This document shows positions 33,043 through 44,679 of a stretch of 64,000 bases of DNA, one piece after another. Below the pieces are notes generated by a model, which was not told the DNA's origin, did not search any database, and saw only the letters and a list, made by a program, of their open reading frames with translations. Both the position numbers and the translations under genes were made by a program. Source of the DNA: Phialocephala subalpina (taxonomy: Eukaryota > Ascomycota > Leotiomycetes > Helotiales > Mollisiaceae); assembly GCA_900073065.1 (NCBI GenBank), contig FJOG01000015.1, positions 608,436-672,435 of the forward strand. Direction: 5' to 3'. Within the stretch, counting starts at the first letter, position 1. Every line of letters starts with the position of its first letter.

Positions 33043-35660
33043 ATGCTTCCCCAAAGCCTTTGGATCTTGGTTATCTCATTCGTTTCTAGCATTGAAGCCC
33101 GTTCCTCACCACAACTCCGAGGTACGGAGCTCCCTCTGGTTGTGAATCGATGCTAAAAGTTCATAGATATAAGGTTCTCAAATGTTACTACCTCGAATGG
33201 ATCTCCTTCAGCTTCACCGACTTCAACCCTTTTTTCTCTTTCGCCATCCGTGCCGAGGTCTACAAGAATTGCAGAAACTTCAGGGACATTGTCGGACATC
33301 GCACTAAACGCGACTTCGAGCACACCCTCGACCCTAAGCTCTCGAACTAGTATAGCTTCAAGTTCTTCAAAAATCTCGAGTGAAACCTCCAGACCTCTTG
33401 GAAATGCTACACTCCCGACAGACATCCCGGGCCCATGCTGCTTCGTCATACAAGACACCGTCAGCGAAGAGTGGTGGCAAAAAACTAGTTATAGCTCTGC
33501 GACCAGCCTCGTGAGCCTAACATCATATACAACATACATCACCAATCTTCCGAATGTCACTTCTACTCGAGTCGAGACGAATGTCTACCTCACCAATGCC
33601 TCATTTTCCTTCACTTTTATGGTGGGGCAGAATCCAATCACGAATCTTATAAATCAAGCCCCGACTCCCACACAGGCTACTCAGGTCTTGACTGGTGCTG
33701 CATTAGTAACAGCCGGTGTCACTATGTGAGGAATGTTTCTCCAAATATCGGACTTTGCATTGATGGATTTTACAGGCACTCACCGCAAGCGTTCTACGTG
33801 TATAACACAGTCAAAATCATCACAGCAGACGCAATAACAGACAGAGAAGGAAATATATTTTGCGCGACACAGTCTACTGGTGCACACGGCGATATCTTCC
33901 CCAGGATAAATGAAAATGCACAAGCATACTTCGGAGGTCCAGGAATCGCGGGCCAGAGCTTGATACCAACAGGAACATCAGTGACCACTATGACGGATAC
34001 ATTCTATGGTACCAGTCCGACGCCATGGAAAACAACCGAAACTTTCACGGAGAGCGATGAGATCGACTCCACAGCATATACCGACTCTGCTGGAAACATT
34101 GTAAGCCAGACCTCAACGCCGACTGGGGTTGTTATCTCGCTCGTGACTCCATTCATTTATGCGCCTCGTCGGGGGAAAGCTAAACCAAGCGCCGGTTGTG
34201 AGCAAGACTCGGACACAGAAGCATATGGCTACGTCCCATACACTTTAATCGACTTCCTAGCCAATGATCCGTACTACAGCGCACAGTACCCAGGCATCGA
34301 ATCTTGCTATGGAGGCGGTCCTTCAATAATCCAAGACGATTTTTGTGTGAACCCACTCGAGACAATATCCTACCAGAGCGCCGGAGGAGATCTCACGAGC
34401 TCAACCACCATATACGTCAACGCTCCAAGCATGAACCAAGACTCAAAGACAGCATTCACGCAACCAACAAGTGACCTCAGCGACGGAGCATCAAAACTCA
34501 CTCTCCCTACGAGCGATGGAGCACCATTAACAGCTCCCCCAGCCAGCAAAACAACTCCGATCAGCCTGTACACCGTCCCACCTCCCATCTCCGCTTTGCA
34601 AGAGAACACAGGCGAGACTTCCCTCGGAGCAATAATCAACTCTTTCGCCGGAAACACACTGTCTCAAGGACAAGAATCACCAATCACAATCCAGTCCGCA
34701 ACCACAATCCCCCTCTCCCAAGCCCCAGCAGGAGCAGTAGGAATATCCACAAACATCGACTCCACACCCGTCCTCATAATCACAGCAGCTACCACTATCC
34801 CACCTCCACCACTAGCACAAACCCAACAGCCAATCACAATCGCAGCTCTAACCACTATCCCATTATCCCAAGCACCGCCTGGAGCTGTGGGGAGTACGAC
34901 GACGATAAACAACGCCCCCTTCCTGATCATACAACCCACGACCATTACACCCTCACCTTCACTAATATCCCCATTCGCCACAACACTCATCTCAGGGACA
35001 CCATTCGTTGTTGTTCCACCTACAACCATCCCGGTATCTGAGGCTCCAGCATGGGTCCACGGATCTACTACAACGATAAACGGGACGCCTTACCTGATCG
35101 TCGCTTCGAGGACGTCGCTTCAAGTCGGGATACCTCAGATTACTAGCGGAGCTGGGGGATTTGTCAAGACGACGATATCCGGAACAGTCTTTGAAATCAT
35201 ACCAGCAACCACCATTCCAGTCTCTCTTGCTCCGGAGGGACTTGTGGGTTCGACGACGATGATAAACGGGACGCCGTATCTTGTTGTTGGGGCTGCGACT
35301 ACTTTACCAATTCAACAGGGAGGAACTACAGTTGTGGGAGGAACTACAGAGCTCATCATCCCGGGACCAACTACAATTCCTGTTAATTCTTTGTTCCCAG
35401 TTTCTGGGATCACGACGGTTATTTCAGGAATCACTATGGTGGAAGTGACCGGGCCCACGACAGTGCTTGAGATGAGCTCAACAAGCTTGAGTACTTCAAG
35501 TCCAGCGGTGACAAGTGGTGGGAGTCAGACGAGCAAGAACCTAGCTGCAAGCCCGAGTGCGATAACAAGTAAATCTGGTGCTGCACCGCCTGCCGAACAG
35601 GGTCTTCTATGGAGTGTGATGGGAGTTATGGCTGCTGGAGTTCTGATTGCTGGGGTTTAA
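33043..35660 (+). CDS. Repeat-rich secreted glycoprotein, probably GPI-anchored
   Basis: I do not recognise a named family. Exon 1 encodes a signal peptide (MLPQSLWILVISFVSSIEA). Intron 33122-33211 and intron 33726-33775 join LR to ASPTSTLF and AGVTM to HSPQAFYVYN, both in phase. The N-terminal part has Ser/Thr stretches and PCCFVIQDTVSEEWW; a middle part has DCV/CYG-type Cys residues. From about 34690 to 35480, near-repeats follow with the pattern TTIPLSQAP..GAVGSTTTIN, TTIPVSEAP..HGSTTTIN and TTIPVSLAP..LVGSTTMIN. The C terminus (AEQGLLWSVMGVMAAGVLIA) fits a GPI-attachment signal. 825 aa; an adhesin-like role is inferred only. Confidence 0.75.
34690..35480 (+). repeat. Protein-coding degenerate repeats (TTIPxSxAP...GSTTTIN)
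   Basis: Roughly five diverged copies of a unit of about 45 codons within the glycoprotein gene. Copies start near 34700, 34850, 35020, 35205 and 35370. Confidence 0.6.
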
Positions 35661-35965
35661 CCAAGATAGGTACATGGCCAAATTTGCCTCGATGGCTACC
35701 AAATATGGCTCGCTGGTACTAATGGCATGATGAGAACAAGTTGGAATGTAATTGAGTCGTACCTAATTTTTTTGGGCGTTTGAGCGAATACCCATAATGA
35801 CCCCCAAAATGTATCATAATTCACACTGGTACGCATTTTGCGTTCCTGGTGCCCGGTGAAAGAATCGAAGAAAAAGGGATGCGAGGGTATGTATGATGAC
35901 CAGAATAAAACCACTCCTCCGTCCAATGCTCAAATTTTCTCTGACCCTAAATCATGTCCTGATAC
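35661..35965. other. Spacer between convergent genes
   Basis: 3' flank of the glycoprotein gene and of the GH13 gene. No gene or repeat is seen. Confidence 0.5.
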
Positions 35966-37941
35966 TCAAGCTGACTTCCAATAGGTGTAAATCTTGACCT
36001 CCCATTTCATCAATGGCTCCCTACCAACCCACTCCTTCGGAACGTTCCTACCCTGACTGACCTCTCTCCAATCATCTCGGTCAGCATTTGGCCATCCAGG
36101 GACAACATACTCAGTACCGGGCGTATTCTCGTCGCTGAAATTCGCAACGACGACGACAGGTTCATGACCCGCTGCGCCTCTGGTCCAAGCCATGATCTTA
36201 CCACCTCGGCTCCCATCTGTGAAGAAGAAATTGGTGTCATCGTCTCCCAATGCTGGACATTGCTCTCTGAATCTGACGAGATTGGCGACGTAGTTGAAGA
36301 CTGCTGAGCGCCAGGGTTCTGCCTTTCGTTCATAGTTGACGGGATCAATCTGTTTTTGTCCGATGGGACGATCCATTTGATCGACGAATTCCTCTCCGGC
36401 GAAGATCATGGGAATACCGACGGCTGTGAGAAGAAGTGCAAACGCCAACTTGGCACGGGTCTCCTTGTCAACGACACCAGCGCCATCCAGGAAGTTGTAG
36501 AGACGCTCTTTGCGGAAGCCTTCGACGTCGTGGGAGGTGATATAATTGACTGCTTGAGCGCCATCACTAAATGGGTGATCGGGATCAAGGGTGCAATTGG
36601 CCATTAGACGAACTGTTCCAGCAAAGTCAGAGATTGTGGGATCGGCGATGATGAGTGCTCGAAGACGACCCTGCCAGGGTTCATTCCAGAGGGCGTTGAG
36701 GGTGCCAGTAGAGATCATGTCAATAGGGTCAGCAAGTTCTTCGCCGATGACTAGAAACTTTGCATTCGAAGCTGATGCGTATCGAGCTTGATACAGAGAC
36801 CATGCATACTCTTTGTAAGCTTTGATGAAGTCGTAGTTGGCGATATTGTTGACACTGTCGAGTCTCAGACCACCAACGCCAAAGTCAGACATCCATCGGT
36901 AGAGGTGTCCCTGGTGGAACGCCCATGACGGATGTACGACCTGAGTTTGACCGGTTTTGGGGTCATATGTCTGCGTATTCTTGATGTACCTCCAACTTCT
37001 TCCACATATCCATCACGCAATTGGGAGGGATTGGCTCTGTGGGACTGCCAGTTGTCACTCTCATCAGTGGGGTCGCAAGGTTGAAGGTGAAATTGATCAA
37101 AATCAATGTAAACATATGGATCATGTCCAAAAGCCATCACAACGTCGGTGAAAAACCGGGTGTTCTGGCCATGGATGGTCTCAACGAGCTGGACCAAGTC
37201 AGACGATGGACCCAGGTCAAAATCGGGAGCGTAATAGTGGGCTGTCGCATAGCCCCACTCTCCTTCCGGCTTCGCATCTGCGGCTGGTAGAAGTTCGAGA
37301 CAGTTGATGCCAAGTTCGGATAGGATCGCCTCATTGGCGACCTGGGGTATATCCGTGAAACGGTCACCAGCAACCTGCGCATCGAAGAGCGCCAGAACGT
37401 CTTTAAAGGTCCCAATGTCGACGTTTACACCTCGAGCATCCGTGCCAGACTTGGCCCATGAAGCAGGGAGCTCATAGATGACCAGGTGATTGTTATCTGG
37501 AATATTGTCCTGGGGGGGTACAGCTACCGGACTTGGCTCACCTCCATCGATGTCGCAAGGCCAAAGCTTGCCATCTCGGAACTTGATGACCGCTGGAGGA
37601 GGGACGTGATCGTCGCGAACGGTGGTTATTCGGTAGTCGACTGTGTAGGCGATAGGATCTGTTACTTTGATGGTGCCTTGATGCTCTGGCGAGGTATCGA
37701 CAACTTGAAACCAATAGTGGTAGACGATGCCATTGCGAAGCCGTGGTTGGATGGTGTTTGGGTCGAGTTCCCACAGGTCAGGCCGATCAGCCTTCACAAG
37801 CTGGCCTTCAAAGAGTTGAGAGAAGGTGGCTGGAGAAGTTCTGGCATCGATGGTACCCAGGATCAGACTTGGGACCGCGACAACTCCAGGTGTCCAGAGG
37901 ACAAACTTCGCCTTGCGACGCTCAAGAAGATCGTAAGGCAT
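35966..37941 (-). CDS. GH13 alpha-glucan-active enzyme, one-base frameshift in the middle
   Basis: The N-terminal 130 residues look like a beta-sandwich (FVLWTPGVV, YHYWFQVVDTSPEHQG); the GH13 barrel starts at VIYELPASWAKSGTD and LGINCLELLPAADAKPEGEW. The three catalytic residues are present: nucleophile Asp in GGLRLDSVNN, acid/base Glu in FLVIGEELADP and Asp in NYITSHDVEGF. The frame changes near 37003: ANPSQLRDGY is in one frame and SWRYIKNTQTYDPKTGQTQ, HPSWAFHQGHLYRWM in the next. The length (1976 nt) is one base short of 659 codons, and no intron fits. No signal peptide, so probably intracellular. It is a real frameshift or a base-call error. Confidence 0.72.
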
Positions 37942-39124
37942 CTTGAGATGGCGATTAGGTCGATGTTCGAGGCGTAGAGGTTTTGAAACCGACGGAAATG
38001 TTCAGCCTTATGCAGACGCAGGAGAAGGATCGCGGAGGAAGACATACCTTTTATCGTTCGAGTTGTGCCTTGTGAGTGCCGCAATAAAGGCTGATGCTGA
38101 GAAGCTGAATGTAAGCTTTGGCGTTGCGTTGCAAGAGCGGTGAATACCCATCAATAAATGAGGAGAAAGATGTGAATCTCAAAAGAGGAGGTGCATTCAG
38201 CTGTCATCGGGTCATCGTCAGAAGTCCGTGATGGGAAGCCGCGATGCATAAGACCCATGTCGACAGGAACGCCTTTCAAGCCACAGTAAGCGGATTTGCA
38301 GGCTCAAGAAAAAGGAACATCAGATGAAGGGTCTTCAAGCCAAAACAAGACTTGGTTGTTAGAAGTTGGAGAACGCCTAGAACCTCGAGTTAGGGAGTTT
38401 CTAGAGTGCCATCATTTGGCTCTTAAAATGGTTCGCCAGCCTGGTACTTTGGGGAAGATCGCGACTCAAGTCCAACGATATCATAAGAAACAATTTTCAG
38501 AGAAAATAAATCAACACCGATGTATTAATTTTCTCCATGGTTGAGGCTCCGCGATGTCCCACACTGTGCCGGACATTGTGGACGGTCGTATTGTTCATGA
38601 ATGCTCATCCACGCAGGAGCTGGGGTTGATGCAGTGCGATCACTCAGCAAACTACAAAATCAGGCCGCGAAAGAGCATTAATGAATTCCAGACCTTGTTC
38701 ATACCCAGAACCTTGAATATCTAGATCAGAAACAAAGCGTTGAACGAGAGATATAGAATTCTGAATTTCCAACTACCGCGACACTAGTCAAACCTCTTGA
38801 TCCGTGCGAGCACGCACTTCTACAAAACATACTCCAGACCCACACAGGCTAAACAACGAAGGACAGACAAGCGTCTTCATCTGTGCCTCTTGCGAGCGTA
38901 ATGTTCAAGACTTTTCGAGATCTAGGGAAGACGCGTTAGTTCGTGGGATTTGCTTAGAAAATGCTTGTACTGTACAAAGTTGGTTTCGCAGACGCGTATC
39001 ACCAAGCCTTTAAGTGTTTGCTTTTATCTTAGCTCCAAGATCTTATCTAAACGCGATTCCCTCTCCCTTTTCGAAGTCGGCACCCGAGCCGAGGATCCCG
39101 AGGATCCCGAGTTCAAGCTTTTAT

Positions 39125-39309
39125 TTTCGTACAGGCCCATATATTCCCAGATTTTTTGTCTGTGCACCTCTCGAAGATTCTATAAAAACAAGGGACTTTA
39201 GCCAATAAAACCTTAAGAATCTCCCAATTGTTACTAGATTTAGTTTAGAAGGATCCAAGAAGCTCGGACAGAAAACCTGGGAATACCAAGTATTTAGGCC
39301 TGTACGAAA
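39125..39309. repeat. Imperfect foldback element
   Basis: The ends TTTCGTACAGGCC (39125-39137) and GGCCTGTACGAAA (39297-39309) are perfect inverted copies. The pairing continues inward through TATTCCCAG/CTGGGAATA and imperfectly beyond, over about 55-60 bp per arm. It resembles a small MITE or a decayed hairpin element. No reading frame inside is convincing. Confidence 0.6.
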
Positions 39310-39325
39310 GTACTGTGGTACTTTA

Positions 39326-39472
39326 GTACCCGGGGTAATAGTTGCGCCAAGACTTCTAGAGACTTCCTCAATTGCAGGGGAAATTGGCCAATCAGGTTTC
39401 CAGAATTTGTGAATTGTTACTTGCTTAAGTTAGGGTGCTTGGTGGAGATTTTGCAACTATTACCCCGGGTAC
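39326..39472. repeat. 20-bp perfect inverted repeat flanking about 107 bp
   Basis: GTACCCGGGGTAATAGTTGC at 39326-39345 recurs as its exact reverse complement at 39453-39472. It lies right next to the 39125-39309 foldback and may belong to the same degraded element. Confidence 0.75.
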
Positions 39473-39607
39473 GAAGTAACTCCATAGAGCTTTATCCCTG
39501 CTAGTGTAATATCAAGCTTACTATGTATTAGAGGGGTACCAGACCTTCACGTCGTCCGACTTACCAACTTCTACCTGTTCACGAGTCGTACTTGGAGCTC
39601 TTTCACA

Positions 39608-39616
39608 TATATAAAG
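39608..39616 (+). promoter_or_regulatory. TATA box of the O-methyltransferase gene
   Basis: TATATAAAG lies 100 bp upstream of ATG 39716, a plausible distance for a fungal core promoter with a 5' UTR of about 70 nt. It argues against any start upstream of 39716. Confidence 0.6.
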
Positions 39617-39715
39617 CGGTTGGCCTCAAGATATCAAGCTTCAGTCTCTTTTTCATATCTTTTCAAACAGTACCCCTCTTCCAAAAATAACAAAAACCCC
39701 TCCAAACCCATCACC

Positions 39716-41129
39716 ATGTCCGGACCACCATCAGCACCACGAGGAGGCCCAATGTCCCTCCCACCCTTCCAACCCAACGTTGAATCACTCTACCTCCTCT
39801 CAAACCTGATCCAAGAAGCCATCCATCAATTCGAAACCTCTCCCTCCCCCAAAGAAAAAGCCACCGCCCTCCAATCCATCCAAACAGCCTCCACAAAACT
39901 CAGCTGCCTCACGACTCCTTTACCACAACAATTCATGCAAATGAACTTCGGCCCCAACCTCAACGTCGCTGTCCGTATCGCTCTCGAAATGTCCCTCTTC
40001 GAAGCCCTCCGCATGTCGGGCTCACCCCTAACCTGCTCCTCCATCGCATCCAAAACCTCCTCCGATCCAGAATTCGTCCTCCGCATCTCCCGCGTCCTCG
40101 CCGCTTTCGAAATCCTACAAGAGTCTCAGGACGAAAAAGGAGAAGTGGCATACGCACACACAATGGTTTCCAGATTCCTAACAGCGCCACCAGCAAAAGC
40201 TGGCGCGAAACGTCTCTTTGACAATATGTTCCAAGCACAAGCCAACTCTGCTTCTGGGTATTATAAAGAGCACGAGCTCCATTCTCCTAACGATCCTAAG
40301 AATACGGCGTTTACGTTCGCGCATGGAGAGAAAGATAAGGGGATTTTTGATATTTTGGAAGAGAGGCCTGAGAGGATGAAGTTGTTTAATGATGCGATGA
40401 CTGTTACGGTGCAGTTTGGGTTGAAGGAGTTGGCGGGGTGTTATCCGTGGGGCAGTTTGGGGGCGAATGAAGATGGGATCGTCTTGGTCGATGTGGGAGG
40501 TGGGAAGGGACATGTTGTGAAGGAGTTGAAGGAAAGTACAGAGGCGTTCAAGGGAAAGGGGAAACTGGTGTTGCAGGATATGAAAGTCGTGCTTGATGGA
40601 GGAGTTGTGGTTGATGACGAGGCGGAATTGATGCCATATGACTTCTTGACGGAGGAACAGCCTATCAAGGGTAAGTCAGACGACATGCTGGGATTTGAGG
40701 ATTGAGTGGCACTGACGTTGATGAACAGGAGCAAACTACTTCTTTAAAGCAATCTTCCACGACTGGCCCGACCCCTCATGTCTCCAGATACTGAAGAACC
40801 TCAAGCCAGCTAGTAAGTGTCCCTCCCCTCCCTTCCGACCCCTCTCTACTTCATATCTCCTCTCAATCCCTTTCTCTGACTTTTTTACAGTGATACCCAC
40901 ATCAGCAAACCCAACCCCGAAACTCCTCATCATAGACCTCGTGCTCCCCGACCACTCACCACCACCAGGTCTCGTACTAAGAGACATCAACATGCTAGTG
41001 ATCGGCGGCAAAGAACGCTCACTCTCGCAATGGGAGAAGCTATTGGGTGAGGGAGGCTTCAAGATCATCGGTGTGCATGGACAGGATGGAATGCCTGTGG
41101 GCAGTGTTGTGGAGTGCGTTCTTGCTTGA
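39716..41129 (+). CDS. SAM-dependent O-methyltransferase (secondary-metabolism type)
   Basis: A plant/fungal class O-methyltransferase (PF00891 type). An N-terminal dimerisation/winged-helix region (SLYLLSNLIQEAIHQFE, RIALEMSLFEALRMSG, DPEFVLRISRVLAAFEIL) precedes SAM motif I, GIVLVDVGGGKGHVVKEL, and catalytic-His motif AIFHDWPDPSCLQILKN. The C terminus is KLLIIDLVLPDHSPPPG and GFKIIGVHGQDGMPVGSVVE. Introns 40671-40728 and 40813-40890 preserve phase. ATG 39716 is the first in-frame ATG. 425 aa, intact. No polyketide synthase, NRPS or terpene cyclase lies within the window, so the substrate and any cluster are unknown. Confidence 0.85.
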
Positions 41130-41835
41130 GAGGTTCAGTCTGATGATGACTGTGATTATAATGAAGGGAATGATGAACGTTACATGGGTATAAAAGCGTT
41201 GGATATCTCCACATTTAATATTGCTTTGTCTGGGTATCAGACTCGGAAGCCTCTTACTTCAAAATAGAATGGATCCTCGCGGAGAATAGGAACAACCGTC
41301 GGCTTCACTATTCTTACCTCATGCTATATTCTCGCTCTTGCGGTCTTAGACTTCGCAACGTATTCTTAATCTGTGAACTCGACACGACAACATGTAAGAA
41401 AGCTGTCATAGAAAGGAAGAAGAGAGCCGCAATAAGCACTAGCTTCTTGGTTGCCATAACCTCGTAAAGCTTGATCAGACTGATAGCTAGCGGTTAGTTC
41501 TGAGTCGAAGTTTAATTGGACCGTGAGTGCGAGAGCGAGCTTGGATTGAAATACATTGAAATAGATCAACTAGGGAGGCACTTGCTAACTCGAAATTTGA
41601 GCCCACGGTGCAGTTGAAATGAAGATAGCCTCAAGAGAGAGAAGAATGTCTTTGGGCGTGAAGAGAAAATATGTCCTCAAGATACCATCCGGTCTTGCCG
41701 TTCGAGAAACTCGTTCCATCCCACATGTACTCCAAACACCATACACACTGGTATTCCCTCCATAAAATACGAGCCGGTCATTACGTCCTTCCCTTCCAAC
41801 CATAAAATCACACGGTTCATCCTCACATCCCCTCC
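41130..41835. other. Intergenic, no gene seen
   Basis: 3' flank of both the methyltransferase and the Cys-rich membrane protein genes. Only short frames and no repeat. A TATAAAAG string near 41190 has no gene downstream of it. Confidence 0.45.
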
Positions 41836-42865
41836 CTAAACACCCCCCTGCTGCCCATGCCCCTCATACTCCATACTAACCAACTCATGCTGTCCATGTG
41901 CCGCAGGCAGTTCGGCCGTCCTATCATCACTCATCTCATAAGTCTTAGTCGGTTGCCTTGGTCTCGCATCCCCAGCTCCAATCCCTCCCTGTCCATACCC
42001 ACCATCATAACCAGCTTGCTGTTGCCCAGCTCCAGGTGGATACTGAGGCGGTAAAGCAACAAAATCATTAACAGTCTTCTCCGGAATCTCCTGCTCAAGA
42101 TTCTTCCTCTTATTCCGTTCTCTCCAGAAAAGGAACAAGCCTGCGAGAGCAGCCAGGCCTAGTGGGACGCCCACTGCGGCGCCGACTATCGTTCCTGTGT
42201 TGCTTTTCTCGCCTGAGGCTGAGCTTGTGCTGTTTTGTGCGCTGGATGATGCTGTTGGGGTTGTGGTTGCTGATGTACTCGCTATTGAGGAAGTCGAAGA
42301 AGATGAGGTGGAGGAGGCGGAGGAAGTGGCGGTCGAGGATCCGGTAGAGGAAGTCGAGGAGGTTCCTGGTTCAGCGAAAATAGTACCGAATGAGGGGACG
42401 TATGTTTGTGTTGAGTTTGAGCAGCAGTTTCCGTCGTATGCGCAGCACCAGGATCCCGAGGTGCTCGCTGCGTTACATGCTATGACATTGACTGCTGAGC
42501 TGTTCCCCGCTGTTTATATTCGTTAGTTTCGCATAGGAGATGAGGAGAACTGAGGGAGCCGTACAATTGGTATTTGCGAGGCAGTATTTGGGACATGATG
42601 GATTCCCCCAGCTATCGTCTGTACAAGCTCCTCTGTAATGGTAGCCTTTCGAGTTTGAGATACAGTATCCCCATTGCGTGCAGAAATCTCCCGATAAACA
42701 ACATCCTCCATCACCGTTTGGGGAGCAAGGGACGTAGTTCGCTGCCGTTGATCCATCAGGGTAAAAACAAGGATTGGTCGAAACAACTCTCGTAGCCAAC
42801 AACGACAACACAATCCACAGGCTAAGGGAATTCGAACCCCTCATTAAACTCAAAGAGAAAGCCAT
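41836..42865 (-). CDS. Cys-rich type I membrane protein with Ser/Thr stalk
   Basis: A signal peptide (LSLWIVLSLLATRVVS) precedes a Cys-rich ectodomain, NPCFYPDGSTAANYVPCSP, GGCCLSGDFCTQWGYCIS, YHYRGACTDDSW and SCPKYC, then after intron 42510-42564 NVIACNAASTSGSWCCAYD. About 70 Ser/Thr residues form a stalk before one membrane helix (GTIVGAAVGVPLGLAALAGL) and a Gly/Gln-rich cytoplasmic tail (AGYDGGYGQGGIGAG). ATG 42865 is the first in frame; ATG 42844 would also leave a signal peptide. 324 aa from 42865. The architecture is common in fungal cell-wall/sensor proteins; ligand and function are unknown. Confidence 0.78.
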
Positions 42866-43616
42866 AATGACACAAGTGAAGCCTGCGGCAAGCAAAGAGG
42901 ACAGAGACTTTGAAAACGGGGCACAGTCCCATATATTACCGCAACAAAAAATGAAGCCTCCCCAGGGTTCGGAAGCTGTGCCACCCTCAGCCCTTCACTC
43001 GAGCTTTCCCCCTTGTGAACCTTGAATACTTGACCCTGGAACCACGAACCATGTGGTGAACCGTGAACCTGGCATTGCCCCACAATCATAGAAAAATCAC
43101 CCACTTGGAAGCAAGGTTTCAAAAAATTAGATTAAGGGCTCTGTTCATCCAAGCTGGGGTTTGACTGCAAACCGCGTTCTAAGAATTCAAGGCGCCTGTC
43201 CAAACGAAGGAAGCACTTGTGAAAAAGAGACCGTAAACAGAGGGCCGATCCGCGATTCCCCTTATGCCAAGTCCATTGACCTGCACTCTTCAGGAGATGT
43301 TAGACGCTTCGCCCCGCCAATGCAGTCAACTACCGAAGCTCTACACGAAAAATCTATACAAAGATTAAGCTTCGAGGCCTCAGGCGGTCACAAGCATCAG
43401 TTCCCGAGCTGGCCAGTTGGCGTGCAGGAGGGATGAAGCGAGGCGCTTATCATTGCCTTGTTCATGGCGGAGTGCCATTTGGCCCCCAAGGTACGGTATC
43501 TTGATTTCTATTGGCGGCCATACGAGATGATCGCGTTATTGGCGCCTGTGTCTTCGAGCCGCATGGCAGGGGAGATTCCAAATCGCATGATCATGTCTCA
43601 AACGGGAATAGGGCTG

Positions 43617-43918
43617 TAAAAACGGAATCGCTTAGAATGGCATGAGGCCACAAGGCAGCAATATTTTCGCACCCAAATATGCCCACGCCGCTTTATCTCG
43701 CTAAAATAATTGACTTAGAAAAATCGCGATTCTAAAGCAAACTGCAATTATAGCGCGCGCAATTTACTACTTTTTAGAATTTTGAAAAATGCGATCGCAT
43801 TGCATTAATTATGCATGAATTATAAGGCTATGGTTTTATTGATTCAATTGCGTGGGTGGTTATCGCAAAAGCGGAGTTATAGTGTGGCCTCATGCCATTC
43901 TAAGCGATTCCGTAAAAA
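43617..43918. mobile_element. MITE-like element with 30-bp perfect terminal inverted repeats
   Basis: The left end ACGGAATCGCTTAGAATGGC (43622 on, 30 bp to 43651) is an exact reverse complement of the right end at 43884-43913. TAAAAA occurs directly on both sides (43617-43622 and 43913-43918), a probable target-site duplication overlapping the ends by one base. The interior (about 230 bp) is AT-rich and holds no transposase frame. Size, perfect ends and flanking repeat fit a recently inserted non-autonomous DNA transposon; the superfamily cannot be named from this. Confidence 0.8.
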
Positions 43919-44529
43919 CGCGATAGATCGACTGCTTACATCATATACCTTCCAAAGCAGAGACATCACCCACGGCAACACTTCCAGTGTGAGACAGAGG
44001 TAGCGGGATCTCGATAATCGCGTCAGACATTCATGCTTGAGGGGGCAATGGTGTTTGAATAGAAAGAGATCGGATTGCGAAAGTAACAAATTTGCAAACT
44101 GAGATTGGAAGGTGCGACTCGTTGCCTCTCTGAGAAGGAGCATCTCGTCCGCTCGCAGCAACACCCTCCTCGAAACATCGTGCTTTTTGAAAGGGCAAAT
44201 TAAATTCTGCGTATATATATTGAGTTTCACTTTTTATGCTCCGATGGCTTCCACTCTCGCATCCTTCTGGCTTCTCGGATAACTTCCAGGTTTACGGAGG
44301 TGGCGCTCCATATAGGCTGTTGAAGCAACACCCTAATTCCAAGAAACACTAACGCGACAGCCCAATTCCAATCCATACGCAAGCTGTTCCTATCATTTCT
44401 CCTCTCATCCTGCCTCCTATAGGCTCAAGAGTTTCGGCCAACACCATGGCCATGTTGACGTTCTCTAACTTTTAGAGTCACGTAATCAACACCACCTTTG
44501 CTCAGGCCCGGCTCAAGATACCTTAATTA

Positions 44530-44660
44530 AGTTTACTTATGTTATATAATATAATATAGTATAATTAAATAAATAAAAATTTCAGGAAAATTTTATAATC
44601 AATAATTAATTACATTATTTAGATTTGACGAATTCGAGAAAAAAAATTCTGACTCTAAAT
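44530..44660. other. AT-rich tract
   Basis: A run of A/T with few G or C bases, 3' of the degenerate kinase gene. A similar but milder AT-rich stretch lies at 46780-47110 on its other side. Confidence 0.6.
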
Positions 44661-44679
44661 TCCCATTAAACTGCCAACT

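Larger units (their letters stand above)
37942..39715. other. Intergenic region with two foldback repeats
   Basis: About 1.8 kb separating divergent GH13 and O-methyltransferase genes. It contains a 185-bp imperfect foldback (39125-39309), a 20-bp perfect inverted repeat (39326-39345 and 39453-39472) and a TATA box at 39608. I see no gene. Confidence 0.6.
42866..44679. other. Intergenic region with a MITE-like element and an AT-rich tract
   Basis: About 1.8 kb without a recognisable gene. It carries the inverted-repeat element at 43617-43918 and a strongly AT-rich tract at about 44530-44660. Confidence 0.6.

Noticed and set aside
39716..41129. Secondary-metabolite gene cluster around the O-methyltransferase
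   Set aside because: No synthase, cyclase, cytochrome P450 or transporter lies beside it; the FAD monooxygenase is 22 kb away.
42820..42850. GGTTCGAATTCC on the minus strand, like a tRNA B box
   Set aside because: It lies in the signal-peptide coding region of the Cys-rich membrane gene, and no A box or cloverleaf can be formed around it.
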